In this document: in pieces, positions 19,760 to 30,612 of the stretch | How the letters are laid out: every line of letters begins with the position of its first letter | Numbering within the stretch: the stretch's first letter is position 1 | Source: Immersiella caudata | Lineage: Eukaryota; Ascomycota; Sordariomycetes; Sordariales; Lasiosphaeriaceae | DNA: 64,000 nt | NCBI GenBank assembly: GCA_030512335.1 | Contig: JAULSU010000003.1 | Span: forward strand, 1,240,001-1,304,000 | Reading direction: 5' to 3' | Translations under genes and position numbers: made by a program | Notes under the pieces: generated by a model | The model's database searches: none | What the model was told of the DNA's origin: nothing | Seen by the model: only the letters and a program-made list of their open reading frames with translations

Positions 19760-21758
19760 TTAGCTAGTAACTTCCCGGAAAAACTCGCAGTCTCGCGTCA
19801 TGCTGGTGACGAAACAAAGCACTTCCGGCGCGCGACAGCTATACCGAAAGAACATGACGGCCAGCGCGGCAGCAGCGAGCATCGAAGCCGAGACGAAGTA
19901 GATGACTATCTACATCTTGCTCAGGACATAAACCGAAGGTAATGAATACGACATCTCTCCTTGGATGCGGTGAGTGCCGGCGGCAAGAATCTCGGCGGCC
20001 AGCGTTTCATTGAAGAGGTCGTCGATTAGCCCGAGGGTACTTGAATACCGCGTTGATGATCGGAACGGTCCTGGAAGATTTCGATGGGCAGGCTGCTAAG
20101 CACATGTAGCACCAGTGGCATCGAGTCGCCGCTGCCGAGCTTCGTGGCCGGATTGACAAGGAATGTTTCGGTGAGGGTTGCCGATAGCGTAGAAAAGCCA
20201 CCCTCGAGAGCAACAGGCCACAGCGATGGAAAATGCTGGGCCAGCCTGTAGTATTCAAAGGCTGTCACTTATTCGGGAAACGGCGGCTCGGGGTTTTTGC
20301 GCATTCGTTCAACCACACAATTGCGTTTGTCCGAGGTGCCGAAGGAGTGGCATGATATCGAGGCCTGCACGTATTCCATTTGACTCCACAGGTGAAGGAG
20401 AGAACCTCCTCAAAGCTGTCGTCAAGCCCGCAGCTATCCAGAAAGATGTGGCGTTATTTTTTCAACCTTTTCGTTTCTTCTGGCAAGGAAGAGACGTCAT
20501 ATTTGAACGGCCGGGGCGTCTCAGCGTAGAAGCACGCGAAGCCTTTATCAATCCGTGCCTCATAATGTCGCTATAACTTGTGAGCAATTTGTTATAGGAG
20601 CTGGGTCTCATCATAGGGTAGTGTTTATCCAACCAAGGTGATCGAAAATCGTCGTTGTTGTTTGTGTGCTCCACCATCCAAGGCGAACACTGAAACCTGT
20701 GGTAGCTCTGGTTCACAACCATCGTGGTGTTGCCATCAAAGTTGGGTGGAATGCCGCGCTAAACCACACCCACCGATGAGGCTGGAATAGTTTAGAGCAG
20801 CGGGTTGGTCCTGTAAGATATCCACCCATTCGAAGGGTGCATGGGGGTTGTGGCCTTGAAGGCGGTTCAAGGCTGGGGTGCGGATGTTCCCCCACTGGTC
20901 TAGGGCGAGGTCTCTTCTGGCTCTCTCCAAGCCGACCAGCACGGATATGGCACGTTCGTATTTTTGCGAGTCGTTGTAATACTGGGTCGCAATCTCTGGT
21001 CGGAAAAGGACCGAGTTGTATACGCCGAGGATTGTGCGTTATCGCTCTTTGAGACCCCGGGCAGGACAACAAAATGGCCCTTGCGACCGCAGAGACCTGC
21101 TTGCCCTAGGTCTGTGTAGGAAAGATTCCCGACCGCGGTAGCGGTCCGCCCTTCCACAGTCAAAACTCGGAGGAAGGCCTGAGACCCAAGAGGGCTGAGT
21201 GACCAGACAACCAGCAGGAGGCTGGTGATAAGGCTGAGCGAACGATGAGCGATGACGATCAAAAGACTGCTTCCGAGGGTCTGCGAGGCCAGGAGACACT
21301 CAAGGGGCTGCAACGTAAACACCGGGTCAGCGCTCCACCGAGCCACCGAGTTAAGTAGTTGTGAAGTGGCGGAGGCTCTCACCTGGAGCTTGATACTTGT
21401 CTCTAACCGCCAATATGCGAACCATCGAATTGCATCTCCGGAGACAGCAGCGAAGGGATGGGCCAGATAGTAGGCATGATGCGGGAAAATAGCAACATCT
21501 TTCCGCCCAAGGCTGACCCAGCTTTCGGGTGGAGGGATACGAAGACAAAGCTAAGTACTGCAGCGAGAAACCAGCAAAATCAGCCGCCAGTGTTTTCGCG
21601 TATTGATGTTGACGAGATAGGGGGGCGTAGTCGCCTACCGACAAAAGCAGAGCAATCGTAACGCAGAAAACTTCAAGAAGAAGAAACCACTTGCTAGGGT
21701 CTTTCCAATTGACTGCGGCTTTTTGCGCTGCATCATCGGGAGCCTCATCCTTCGGCAT
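19760..21758 (-). pseudogene. Relic of a large fungal multi-pass membrane protein
   Basis: Read on the minus strand, pieces follow the order of a known-looking fungal membrane-protein type, but in changing frames. The N-terminus is PSKWFLLLEVFCVTIALLLS (from 21758). A second piece has LLLVVWSLSPLGSQAFLRVL (about 21210-21160). The central motif is DQWGNIRTPALNRL (about 20900), where relatives have a WGNVKIP-type motif. A late piece is FEYYRLAQHFPSLWPVALEG (20268 downward). The end has a membrane helix and TSMTRDCEFF, where relatives have a TRD-type tail. The last helix is preceded by an in-frame TAG (about 19908). At least three frame changes and one stop mark it as dead. The function of the intact family is unknown to me. 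Confidence 0.55.
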
Positions 21759-21993
21759 AGGCTATGCTCCTCCTCGGGAACAAAAAAAATGCTCGGCACA
21801 GAGCTCAGTTGCGGCTCTTCATCCACAGACCAGCCTGAAGGCCGTCTGCAACCTGCATTTGGACTGTCAATAAGTCAAGTAATCCACAGCAGGCTCATGG
21901 GATCTGCACAACCCCGGTGCTGCTACTTCCAATGGTTCATACCGTTTTTCCATCTTGACTACTTCCCTGAAGATGCTGTAGGCGGAATCGCGC

Positions 21994-22450
21994 TCAGATG
22001 GAGATGGGGTCGGGGTAGTTGATGATGAGCGAATCGAAACCAAACCATTCTGGGTTGCTGAGAGCGGGTGTCTTGTGGGGTTCGTGGAGGTCGCCTTGGA
22101 TGGCTGACATGCGGTCTTGATGGTTTGGGCCGAGAATTTTGGATGCCTCAGCATTGTATAGACGTACTTGGTAGTCGAGAACGTCGAGGCCGCGGAATGC
22201 CGCCAGCGGGAAAGTGGGAAGAAGAGCCTGTACGACGCCCCGCATACTGATTAGCGGTGACTTCATGTTTGGTGGGAGGAAGTGCTATCATCACAACCGC
22301 AGTGTGCTGGGAAGTTTCTTACCGATGACACCGTCCCGTTACCGCAGCCCTAGTCGATTATCAGCTGGGGCTTCGTCGCGTCTGGACCGAGCTAGTCGCT
22401 GTTGTGCCTGAGGCAGTCCGTGATCTGGGGCAGGAGCCTCTGGACCCATG
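21994..22450 (-). pseudogene. Fragment of a class I SAM-dependent methyltransferase
   Basis: Minus-strand reading gives IID, a stop, then GCGNGTVSS near 22355-22330, which is the SAM-binding motif I (normally D-x-GCGNGT). After a gap comes VLDYQVRLYNAEASKILG, then NPEWFGFDSLIINYPDP, matching the acidic loop and motif II area of small fungal methyltransferases. Two TAG stops precede the motif, and the piece ends at about 21994 with no catalytic C-terminus. It lies head to tail with the membrane-protein relic, so this stretch looks like a small graveyard. Confidence 0.5.
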
Positions 22451-22986
22451 GCACTTGGTACATGGGACCTATCGAGGGCGGTCTGGCAATTCCAAACGCT
22501 GGCTAGAGGACATGGTGCACTGTGCTTCGAGAAACGAATGACAGAGTCCTTTTCTCACTCTTCCTTTCTGGTGGTATCTTCAGACGCCATTCCTGTGCTT
22601 ACTGTTGTGGTTCTTGGATCTGTGCTTTGGGTGTCGGGAGGGGCACACGGGAGGTACAGAGTCCGTCTATTTGAGCAAACCAATTGGTGCCACTGCGTGC
22701 AGCGCTGGGGCGGCCTCCGTCGGAACAACTGGATTCACCGTCGGGGCCTCGCTTGAGGGTGTCATTGCGGTTTCGTGCCGAGCGAGTTTGAGCAAATTTC
22801 GACCCGGAAGTCCGGTCGGCAACCACGCACAAAATGCTGCCTCTATCCTGACTTGCCTTGTCAATCCCAAATACATTCTGCAACTCACGACGGGAATTGC
22901 CCTCAGGTTGCGTTGATCATCTTGCCTTTCCTGGCATCTGTCTAAGCTCAACTCATCCTCATTCTTCGTGGTCCGCGTTTTCGACC
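22451..22986. other. Upstream region of the four-helix membrane gene
   Basis: About 535 bases; open frames are present but with no recognisable domain or splice pattern. Nothing supported. Confidence 0.4.
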
Positions 22987-23845
22987 ATGCCGCGACGAGA
23001 CACGTGCCAATGTCTGTTCCTCTCTATCGAATTCGTTCTCTGTATAGTCGCCCTCTGCGTCTTCGTCCACGGGCACGCGTCCGGATTGCGAACGGCGCTG
23101 TGGACGGTGGGAGGAGAGCAGGGATGGAACTCTAACCCGCGTCTTCGCATCTACTTTTATGCCAACCACAGAGAGCCACCAGAGATTCCTTCTGTCTGGA
23201 CTGAGAGGTGCGAAAAAAAAAGATAAAACCCCAAAAGTGTCGTGTCTACCTAACCAATGTGTTTGCAGCCTGGCCGACTCGCTCCTCGGCATCGCTATCA
23301 TTAGCACTGCATTTTGGATGACAAGAATGGTTCTGTTCCAATGCAGCATTGGCCCGCCATGGATAGGGGCTACCTATGACCTGATCCTATCAGGGCTTTG
23401 GACGTACGGCGTCAAGGCGCAGTCGTCGAGTGATTTGACCGACACGCAGCACCTCAGCGAGCAGCCGTGGTACTTGCAGCAAAGCTGCGCCGACATCTCC
23501 GGGGACGATGGGGTTCTCTGTGGCCACGGCAGAGCTTGCTTCTCCGTGGCTGTTGTTTGCATGTACGATGGGCCTGGCTCGAGCTTCCATCTACTGGCCA
23601 ACGCTGACAGTTTGGGTGCAATCAATGACAGGATCTTCTATTTTTGCCGCGCCGTTTGGTCGGTTCTCCGCCTTGCGTACTGGTGCGGGCAGTACGATGT
23701 CCTCGACAGGTGTGTTGATCTGATTGGCGAGTTGTCGTTTGGGTCTCGATGGGAGAGGCAGCATGAAGATAGCCGCCACTTTTTCGACAATCCACGCGAT
23801 GCGGCAGAGGGGATTGGTCATGACCGAGATTTTTGTGGGTGTTAA
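22987..23845 (+). CDS. Putative four-helix membrane protein
   Basis: Exon 1 is 22987..23207. The intron 23208..23268 has GTGCGA, a CTAAC site and TTGCAG. Exon 2 runs from 23269. Hydrophobic segments: LFLSIEFVLCIVALCVFVHG, LLGIAIISTAFWMTRMVLF, WIGATYDLILSGLWTYGV and ACFSVAVVCMY, with a short loop containing EQPWYLQQSC before the last. This layout is common in fungal accessory membrane proteins of unknown function. The frame stays open to TAA 23845, but the last 90 residues look unlike a natural tail, so the 3' end may be altered. It is next to the natural-product cluster but no link is shown. Confidence 0.5.
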
Positions 23846-23868
23846 ATTGAAGTGACGGAAAATTGCTA

Positions 23869-24823
23869 TCAATAAAATACAAAAGCCCTGACCTCGATGC
23901 TCTGCCTTGGAATGCCCGACCCCGCCTCGGCCAGATCGAACGAGCAGTGGGGCACGGCCAGCTCCTGGCCCCGCTCAGAGTCAAAAGCATTGAAAATGAC
24001 GACCTCGGATGACAGCTGGTCGGGAAGGTAGTACCATCGGTGGTTGGGGTTGTGGTAGACCTGGAACACTTCGTTGGCCACCGTCGGAAAGACCTCGTCC
24101 ACCTTGAACAGATCCTTCTCGGCGTCTACGCTCACAGGGTCGATAAACGCCAGCGGGAAATCGCGGCATGGGCCAGACAGCGGTTTCCAGATGCTAGGCA
24201 TTCCGTTAGCTTTGATCTTACTCTCCTCGGCGCGCTGCGCACTTACTTGATGACCTGGTACCTGCGGCTCAACATTTCCTCCTTTCGATCCCCAAAGTAT
24301 GAGTCGAGTCTCGATTCAAGCTCGGTCACCGTGTAGTCTACCTTGCATTCAGCATCAAGCACTCCCACTAGAAGGAAAAGGAAGGCCCACCGATATGCGC
24401 CGACAACGACGGCTGATGATCATCGACATGCTCCTCCCCCTCCGCGCGCTTCGGAAACGAAGGTGCCCGCTTCCGTAACATCCAGTCAAACACAGTCATC
24501 TCCTTTGCGCCGAGCGTCTTGCACACGGCGTCGTGGAGCTTGGGAAGGTACCCGCTCTCGATCCAGTCGTCGTCGTCGAACTTGGCCGGTTCCATTCCGC
24601 TATCATCGATGGAGGCGACGGCCAGTCCGTGGTCTTGATAGGCGATGCCGGAACCGCGCAGACTGTGCATCTGGACGCCGTGGACGGGCTCGATGGAGAA
24701 GTTGCTCGGGGGGAAGTCTTTTGGTCCGGCATAGTGCAGGATGTAGGGCTTGACGGCTGTGTCTCTCTTGGAGTCGCGTTTGACGTATCGGACTGTGGTC
24801 AGGAGGGGTTTGTCAACGGCCAT
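23869..24823 (-). CDS. CmcJ/AsaB-like oxygenase-family protein
   Basis: Three exons: 24823..24391, 24337..24247, 24193..23869, total 282 residues. Both introns are 53 bases; intron 2 carries GTAAGT and CTAACG. Joins read SAHI-D-YTVTELESRL and RRYQVIN-IWKPLSGP. FDWMLRKR, the late block YHNPNHRWYYLPDQ and the closing SIEVRAFVFY match the CmcJ/NvfI/AsaB family, whose members occur in many fungal clusters as hydroxylases, desaturases or methyltransferase-associated proteins. It is the left-most candidate tailoring enzyme of the DMATS-P450 cluster and is transcribed away from it. Confidence 0.8.
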
Positions 24824-25568
24824 GGTGGATATCTCAGTGATTGTTGTTTGGTTGGTGAAAGGGCAACAGGGGCCTTGTCAGCGCGTTCTCTGGCAGCCCC
24901 TTTCAACGGGGCACCCTTTGACCTTGACCTTATTACCTTGATAGAGCTGACCAAGTCCGGCGTCGAGTGGTACCACAGCAGAAGCGGCAGGAAATCGACA
25001 TGTCTTGGCCGCCTGCACCTGCGCAAATCGAGACTGCCGACGTGTGAGAAAAGGGAGCATATGCGCGCAAATAACCTCAACAGTTTGACCGTCATACCTC
25101 TAAAGTACCTCCCGAGCCGGCCAGACATCTTGGAGTGAGGTCGTCATTGCCATCGCCATGATCCGGTTGGTGCGATCTAAGAAGCCGAGAAGCACGCAAT
25201 AGGCATGGGGCCGCGGGACTGGCCTCGTCTGAACTAGCACGGGACGGTCCGTACAGGGTCAATGCCCAGCTGCATCCAGCCATCGACACCTTCATGGGGA
25301 AAATGCGGTTACCCGGGGTGGTTGATTGGTTCTTGGATGTGGGGGAGCAGATTAACTACAAGCAACTGCAAAGAAGGTGCCCCGCCGTGAACGAAGGCGC
25401 ATCGTAGGTACCTGGACAGGCATCATCTCGACGGAGAAGGGCGTCTTGCTCCTCCCAATAAGCATAAAAGACCTGCCTCCTCTCCTTCGATCCTGTATCA
25501 TCGTAGTCCAGCAAACTGAACAATACAAACACAACTACTTTGACAGAAAAACACCAGCAACCTTCACC
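24824..25568. other. Intergenic in the cluster
   Basis: About 745 bases holding the divergent promoters of the CmcJ-like gene and the 57-residue gene. A TATA-like CATAAAAG lies near 25462, about 100 bases before the ATG at 25569. Confidence 0.45.
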
Positions 25569-25828
25569 ATGACTTCCGAACAGACCCAGCCCTGGAAGAG
25601 CGTTTGGCCCGCTCCCGCCAACGCCCCCAGCCAGGCCCAGACCCAGTCCGAGAACATCTCCAAGGAGGAGATGACCAACCAGCGCTCCTTTGGCAGCCAC
25701 GCCTCCAACACCAAGGGCCGCATTGTGCACCTCAAGAAGTGTATGTTCACCTCATCTTCATCGTTTTGTTCACTTGTTGGTTTGGCACCGTGTCCGTCAT
25801 TGTTCTCTGACAAGCTCGGCTGGTAGAA
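25569..25828 (+). CDS. 57-residue protein of unknown function
   Basis: Exon 1 (25569..25740) starts in a CACCATGA context and encodes MTSEQTQPWKSVWPAPA, a Gln/Asn/Ser-rich middle and GRIVHLKK. The intron 25741..25826 has GTATGT, CTGAC and GGTAG, and the stop codon TAA is completed by the splice (T then AA at 25827-25828). Without splicing the frame continues about 29 more residues. No signal peptide or membrane segment. Good start context and clean splice sites make it credible as a gene; I do not recognise a family. It sits between two cluster genes. Confidence 0.55.
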
Positions 25829-26773
25829 AGGAGACCATGTTGGAGAGGAAATGGAGTTACGGCGGCTGTGCTCTATCAATTCATGTCGCTGGACGCTTTA
25901 GAAAGCTGGCAAATAGACGTATGGCAACTGGCATTGAGAAGAACCAAAAAAAAATAAAAAATCCACGCGGCCGGACGTTTGAAGGCTGGCAAACTCTAAC
26001 TTTGCAATACAAGCAAAGCACCCCACCTCTCCACGTGAAAGTATCAAGTGTGAAGTAGATGTTGTGAGATTGGTTGTTGCTTATCAGAGGACCCCTCTCT
26101 TTTGGTACTCTCGTTGACTGGGACCGCGGGCATCTTTAAGTTCAGGGGCGAATTAAATCGCTTCCCCCGGCAACCAGATGCTATCCAACTCACGTAAACT
26201 CGCTCGTTCAACCTCTTATCGTCCACAAGAAGGTGTTCAAAGTTCGTCAGCCCTGATTACTGTTGATAGTGCAGAGGCAGGGTTTCAATATAGACCTAAC
26301 CGGGCCAATCATTTCTCATGCAGGGTGCTGAAAAGGGGGTGTCATCAAGGTTCTCGATACAAAAGCCCTCCACCCTCTCGCAATAGCGAGCAAATAAGTA
26401 AACACGGGCTTCTGAATCTGGGATTCCGGGACACCATCCTCCTTCTGATGTGTGACACCCGTGTAAGACATGCAGTTCCACGGGAAGAGGTCCTTCCGCG
26501 TGTGAGTGCCACAGCCTCTCCCGAAGGGGGTCTTGGCATGCAGTGCGTCGTCCGGAGTGCATTTGAGCCAGTTTTGTGGGGGAAACAGACCGAGGTACGT
26601 CCAAAGCAGGAGATAATTATCGCATGTACATGTACGTGCTCCATGTATGCTTGAGAGGCACCGAAGGCTCCCATCTCCAGGCACGTGTAAGCCCTGAAAG
26701 CTCTGTGCTCCATTCTGACCCTACCACTGCAACTTGTGGAAGCCGGCTCTGATTTCACTCTAGTCAGGTAACC
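25829..26773. other. Intergenic upstream of the prenyltransferase
   Basis: About 945 bases; open frames on both strands but none with a recognisable domain. Probably the DMATS promoter and the 3' UTR of the 57-residue gene. Confidence 0.45.
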
Positions 26774-28149
26774 ATGGCAACCTCCCATCATGCTCTGGTG
26801 AATAGCAACGCCGAGACAGACGACGCTACCTTTTGGTGGCAAACCACCGGTCTTCCGCTCGGCCGCCTCCTCGCCGTCTCCAACTACACTGAGCAAGATC
26901 AACAAAGCCATCTTACATGGTATCGGCGCTTTATCGCGCCAGCCTTGGGCCCGCGCCCGATTGCCGGGGTCAAGCCTCGCTTCCAGCCTTGCCCGGTCTA
27001 CGACGGCTCCCCGTGTGAGTTGAGCACCAACTTCAAGGAACGCTCCCCTCAACGAACAGTTCGGTTTACTGTCGAAGCCACGGGCCAAGAAGCCGGAACG
27101 CCCGCGGACCTATTTAACCAGGATGAAACAGTACGTCTGCTGCGCTCTATGATCGACTACCTTCCGGGCTTGGATCTTCACCAGTTTGACGTCTTCTCTC
27201 GAACTCTTTTCTTCTCGCCTGAAGACGCTGGGGCTCTGCTCCCGCAAGTGCCGAAAGGCACACCGCTGTCGCAGGTATGGCTGGCGTTCGACCTTCACCG
27301 TGGGGGGACCATATTGGCAAAGGTCTACTTCATGCCAATCCTCAAGTGGATTGAGAGCGGCACGCCAACCAAGGACCTCGTCTTCGCCGCTGCTAGAGCA
27401 TGTATCAGGCACGGCTCCTACGAGGAGCCAGTGCGTCTGCTCGACGATTTCCTCGTCCGAGAGGCTGGGGCATTCGTCGTTGAGATGGCCGCTATCGACT
27501 GTATTGACTCGCTGGACGCGCGGATCAAGGTATACCTCCGAACCAACGTCAACACTCTGAGCCGGGCCAAGCACGTGCTGACACTTGGGGGCCGACTCTC
27601 TGGTGTCTCTGTTGCAAAGGGCTTGGAGGCATTGTCAGAATTGTGGCCCATCTTGTTCCGACTCGGCGAGGAGGTAGACGTTGAAACAGTCGAGGTCTTC
27701 CCAGATGGGTCCTACTGCGGATGTGCAGTGGAGATGAAGGCGGGCTCCATGCCCGAGACCAAGTTGCACATACCTGTGAGGAAGATCGTGGGGACCGATG
27801 CGCAGATCTGCCAGTCGCTGGCTTCATGGTTCCAGAAGCGCGGGCACGGCAGATTTGCCACAACATACAGAAAGGATCTAGCACATGTCTTGTAAGTCAT
27901 ACCCTACGATTCCCGGCTGATGACTGCGTATCTGACGTATCTAGTCCCGACCACGATCTGGATGGTAGCCGAGGTACACATACCTTCGTCTCGTTCTCCT
28001 TCTCTGAGCGTTCTGGGGTGTACATGACTATGTACTACTCGACTCGCGTATTTGGGGCTTGTGTGGCACCGGACATATGGGAAGGGTACGATGACCTCTG
28101 GGGCTGGAAGTCGAAGAACTTAGAAGTAGTTCATAATGCTACCAGCTAG
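26774..28149 (+). CDS. DMATS-type aromatic prenyltransferase
   Basis: Exon 1 is 26774..27891 and exon 2 is 27945..28149, with a GTAAGT donor and ATCTAG acceptor; 440 residues, the usual size. FWWQTTGLPLGRLLAVSNY and the VRFTVEAT block match the dimethylallyl-tryptophan-synthase superfamily, as do VYFMPILKW and the C-terminal FVSFSFSE then VYMTMYYSTRVFG. The enzyme has an ABBA-barrel fold and attaches a prenyl group from DMAPP, or a longer donor, to an aromatic acceptor such as Trp, Tyr, an indole or a phenol, without the DDxxD motif. The true acceptor cannot be read. The stop codon overlaps the stop of the P450 on the other strand. This is the likely core enzyme of the cluster. Confidence 0.92.
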
Positions 28150-30032
28150 TAGTTTACCGCGCGCAGCTTGACATTGCAGTTTTGGGGATTCTCAGTCGAG
28201 CTCTCCGTCGTCTCAAACGTGTTGAATCCGGCGTCCAAGTCGAGAAACTCGAACGTCCACGTCAACAATGTTATGACGATCCGCAGCTCCAAGTAGACCA
28301 TCTTGCGTCCAAAGCATCCCCGAGGCCCGCCGCCAAAGGCCATCTGCGGCCCAGCGAGGGGGTCGTAGACCTCTTGTCCACCCCGCTTCCGCAGCCACCG
28401 GTCCGGGACGAAGTCCCCAACGTTCGTCTCGTCCCATGTACCGTAGTGATCCTTTGCGGCGTGAGCCCCTGGGGTCCGCAGGCTCTCATCCACCGCAAAC
28501 GCGGGATCCAGGAAACTAGGTCCGTTCGAGACAAGATAGACTGAAGTGCCCTTGGGGATGACATGGCCGAGAATCTCAGTGTCGCTAAGGGCTTCCCGGG
28601 CCGTGATAGGCACAATGTGGCTGCATCGAATGGTCTCGTCGATTATGGCCTCGAGGTAGGGTACCTGAGTGTCAAGGATCTCGTCGAAAGTCGGAAGACG
28701 GTGTTCGTCTACGGCGTTTGAGTGAGCAGCTCGGAGCCTGTGGCGAAGTTGGGTTTGCGTTTTCCGGTGCAACGCCATGAACTTTACCCACCACGTGCAC
28801 AGCGATGCGCTATTGTCGTGACCGCCAGCGATAAATGTGAATAGCTTGTGTCCCCGTCAGCGTGATCGTATCTAATAGGGCCAAGCAACGCTCACCTCAT
28901 CCTGAACAACCTCTGAATAGGGGTTGGAGGGGGCGCCGACTCTCTCCGCGAGCGTCTTTTCGCGGATGAGCAGCGCGTCAAGACCGGCCAAGAGCGCCGG
29001 CTCCTGGCCCTTTGTCGCTTTTAGTCTAGCAACGCTCTCGCTGATCTTCTGCTCTATAAGGCCCCTCCTGAGGCGCGTCTGCCTCCTGGAGTAGGGTTTC
29101 TGCAGATAGAGCCAATGTGCGAGACGAGGAACCGGAGACTGAAAGCCAATGTTGATGCTCTCCACGAGGTAGACAATAGCTTCGAGGTCAGGAGGAAGCG
29201 GTAGATCGTCAAACGGAAAAGGTTCTTCGGGGTTTTCTGCGTCGACTCTGTATTCTTCGGGATCAAAGTCCCGCCTGAGATGGGCTGTCTGGGTCTTGAT
29301 CAGGGTGTTGGGCGACTCCCGGTCAAAGGTAACACTCATAAAGACATCTAAGATGACTTTGTAGAAATCCCGAGCGGCGCCGAAGGGCCTCCCGCCTCCC
29401 AGTTCCATCTTGAGCGTCCATAATTCGATCAGGTAAAGAATGTTGCGGTACGTCTCGGGGGCGGATACCTGAGAAACAACACAACGGAATTAGCTGAGGG
29501 TCCCACCGAGAGAGAATGGGCGAGGAGGAGTTATTACGCTGCGAAAAAACGACGGTGTCATCCAATCCTTGAGCAACTCCTTGCTGTGCTTGTAGACAGG
29601 GTGCTCGGCCTTGTAGCTGACGAAGCTCTGCGGCACGATGCCGCGGAAGCTATCCGAGGTCAGAGTGCTCTTGTCGAACTCGCGGTAGCGACTGGCGGCG
29701 ATGTCGTGGGCCTCGCGGAAGTCGCCAATCAGTACCCAGGGCCGTGACAAAGGGGACATGAACACCTGGACGATTGGGGACTGGTGCCGGAGAAACTGGC
29801 CGCGCATGAAGGCGCGAATGCCGCTGGAGGCCTTGAGCTCGGGGACATCGCCCAGTATGCGACGCGCCGCCTCGCGGTTGTATGGTATGCTGGGGAGAGG
29901 CCTGGGGAGAAGTGTCCATCGAGCCGAGACCAGCAGGAGGACAGAGATGGCCAGCAGAAAGAGGAGATTTGGGGCGGAGGCGAAAGTACTCCACAAAGGG
30001 AGAAGGAGCGCTGGAGCAAGGCCCAGCATCAT
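28146..30032 (-). CDS. Cytochrome P450 monooxygenase, cluster tailoring enzyme
   Basis: Three exons: 30032..29538, 29468..28896, 28844..28146, about 588 residues. The N-terminus has an ER-anchor helix (LLFLLAISVLLLVSA). LFTFIAGGHDNSAS is the I-helix oxygen-binding motif, with HD in place of the common TT. ETIR is the K-helix ExxR, and FGGGPRGCFGRK is the heme-binding Cys loop. The introns are 69 and 51 bases, both in phase 0. It converges on the prenyltransferase and the two stop codons share CTAG, so the 3' UTRs must overlap. Oxidation of the prenylated product is the natural guess. Confidence 0.92.
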
Positions 30033-30612
30033 GTTTTGGGGGCTGTGGTTGGCTCAGCGCAGTTGGCAGGCGCTAGGGCGACGGTCCTTCCAGGTTGGCT
30101 CCTCTCAAAAGTAGCAGTGTCCCCCCCCCCCACATCTTGCACGAGGACGCGTGCTTTGATGCTTCAAGTATTCCATCCCACACAGGTTACCACCAGCGAC
30201 ACAGCAACGGCATGTCTTGTTGGAGCGCTTGAGGGTGGTCTCGGCCAACGCTTGGCGTACGTGCAGCACAGTTCTGCAAGCCATCGAGCACTTTTGAGCA
30301 ATTTCAATTCCGCAACCCGCATTGGTTGGCCCATCCTCTCGCAGGAATGTCGCCATCCCAACCGCGCATGAGAGCCCACAGTTTGGATGGTCGCCGGCCT
30401 CAGAGGATCGTCCAGCACGTAGGCCCTCCGATGTGCACAACACTAGGATTGTCTGGCCACGACACTAGGATAGCTTTGAAGGCAAGTTACCTAGTATCCA
30501 TTGAGAAGCTCAACAAAGCAGAACGCCGCGGTCTTAGGACCTAGCTAACTCTTCTGCAACCCAAGAAACGCGTCCACCACAAGCTCCTATCTGTCAAATG
30601 TCCCAATCCAAA
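30033..30612. other. Intergenic between P450 and ferric-reductase genes
   Basis: About 580 bases upstream of the P450 and downstream of the next minus-strand gene. A C run occurs at 30121-30130. No gene seen. Confidence 0.45.
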
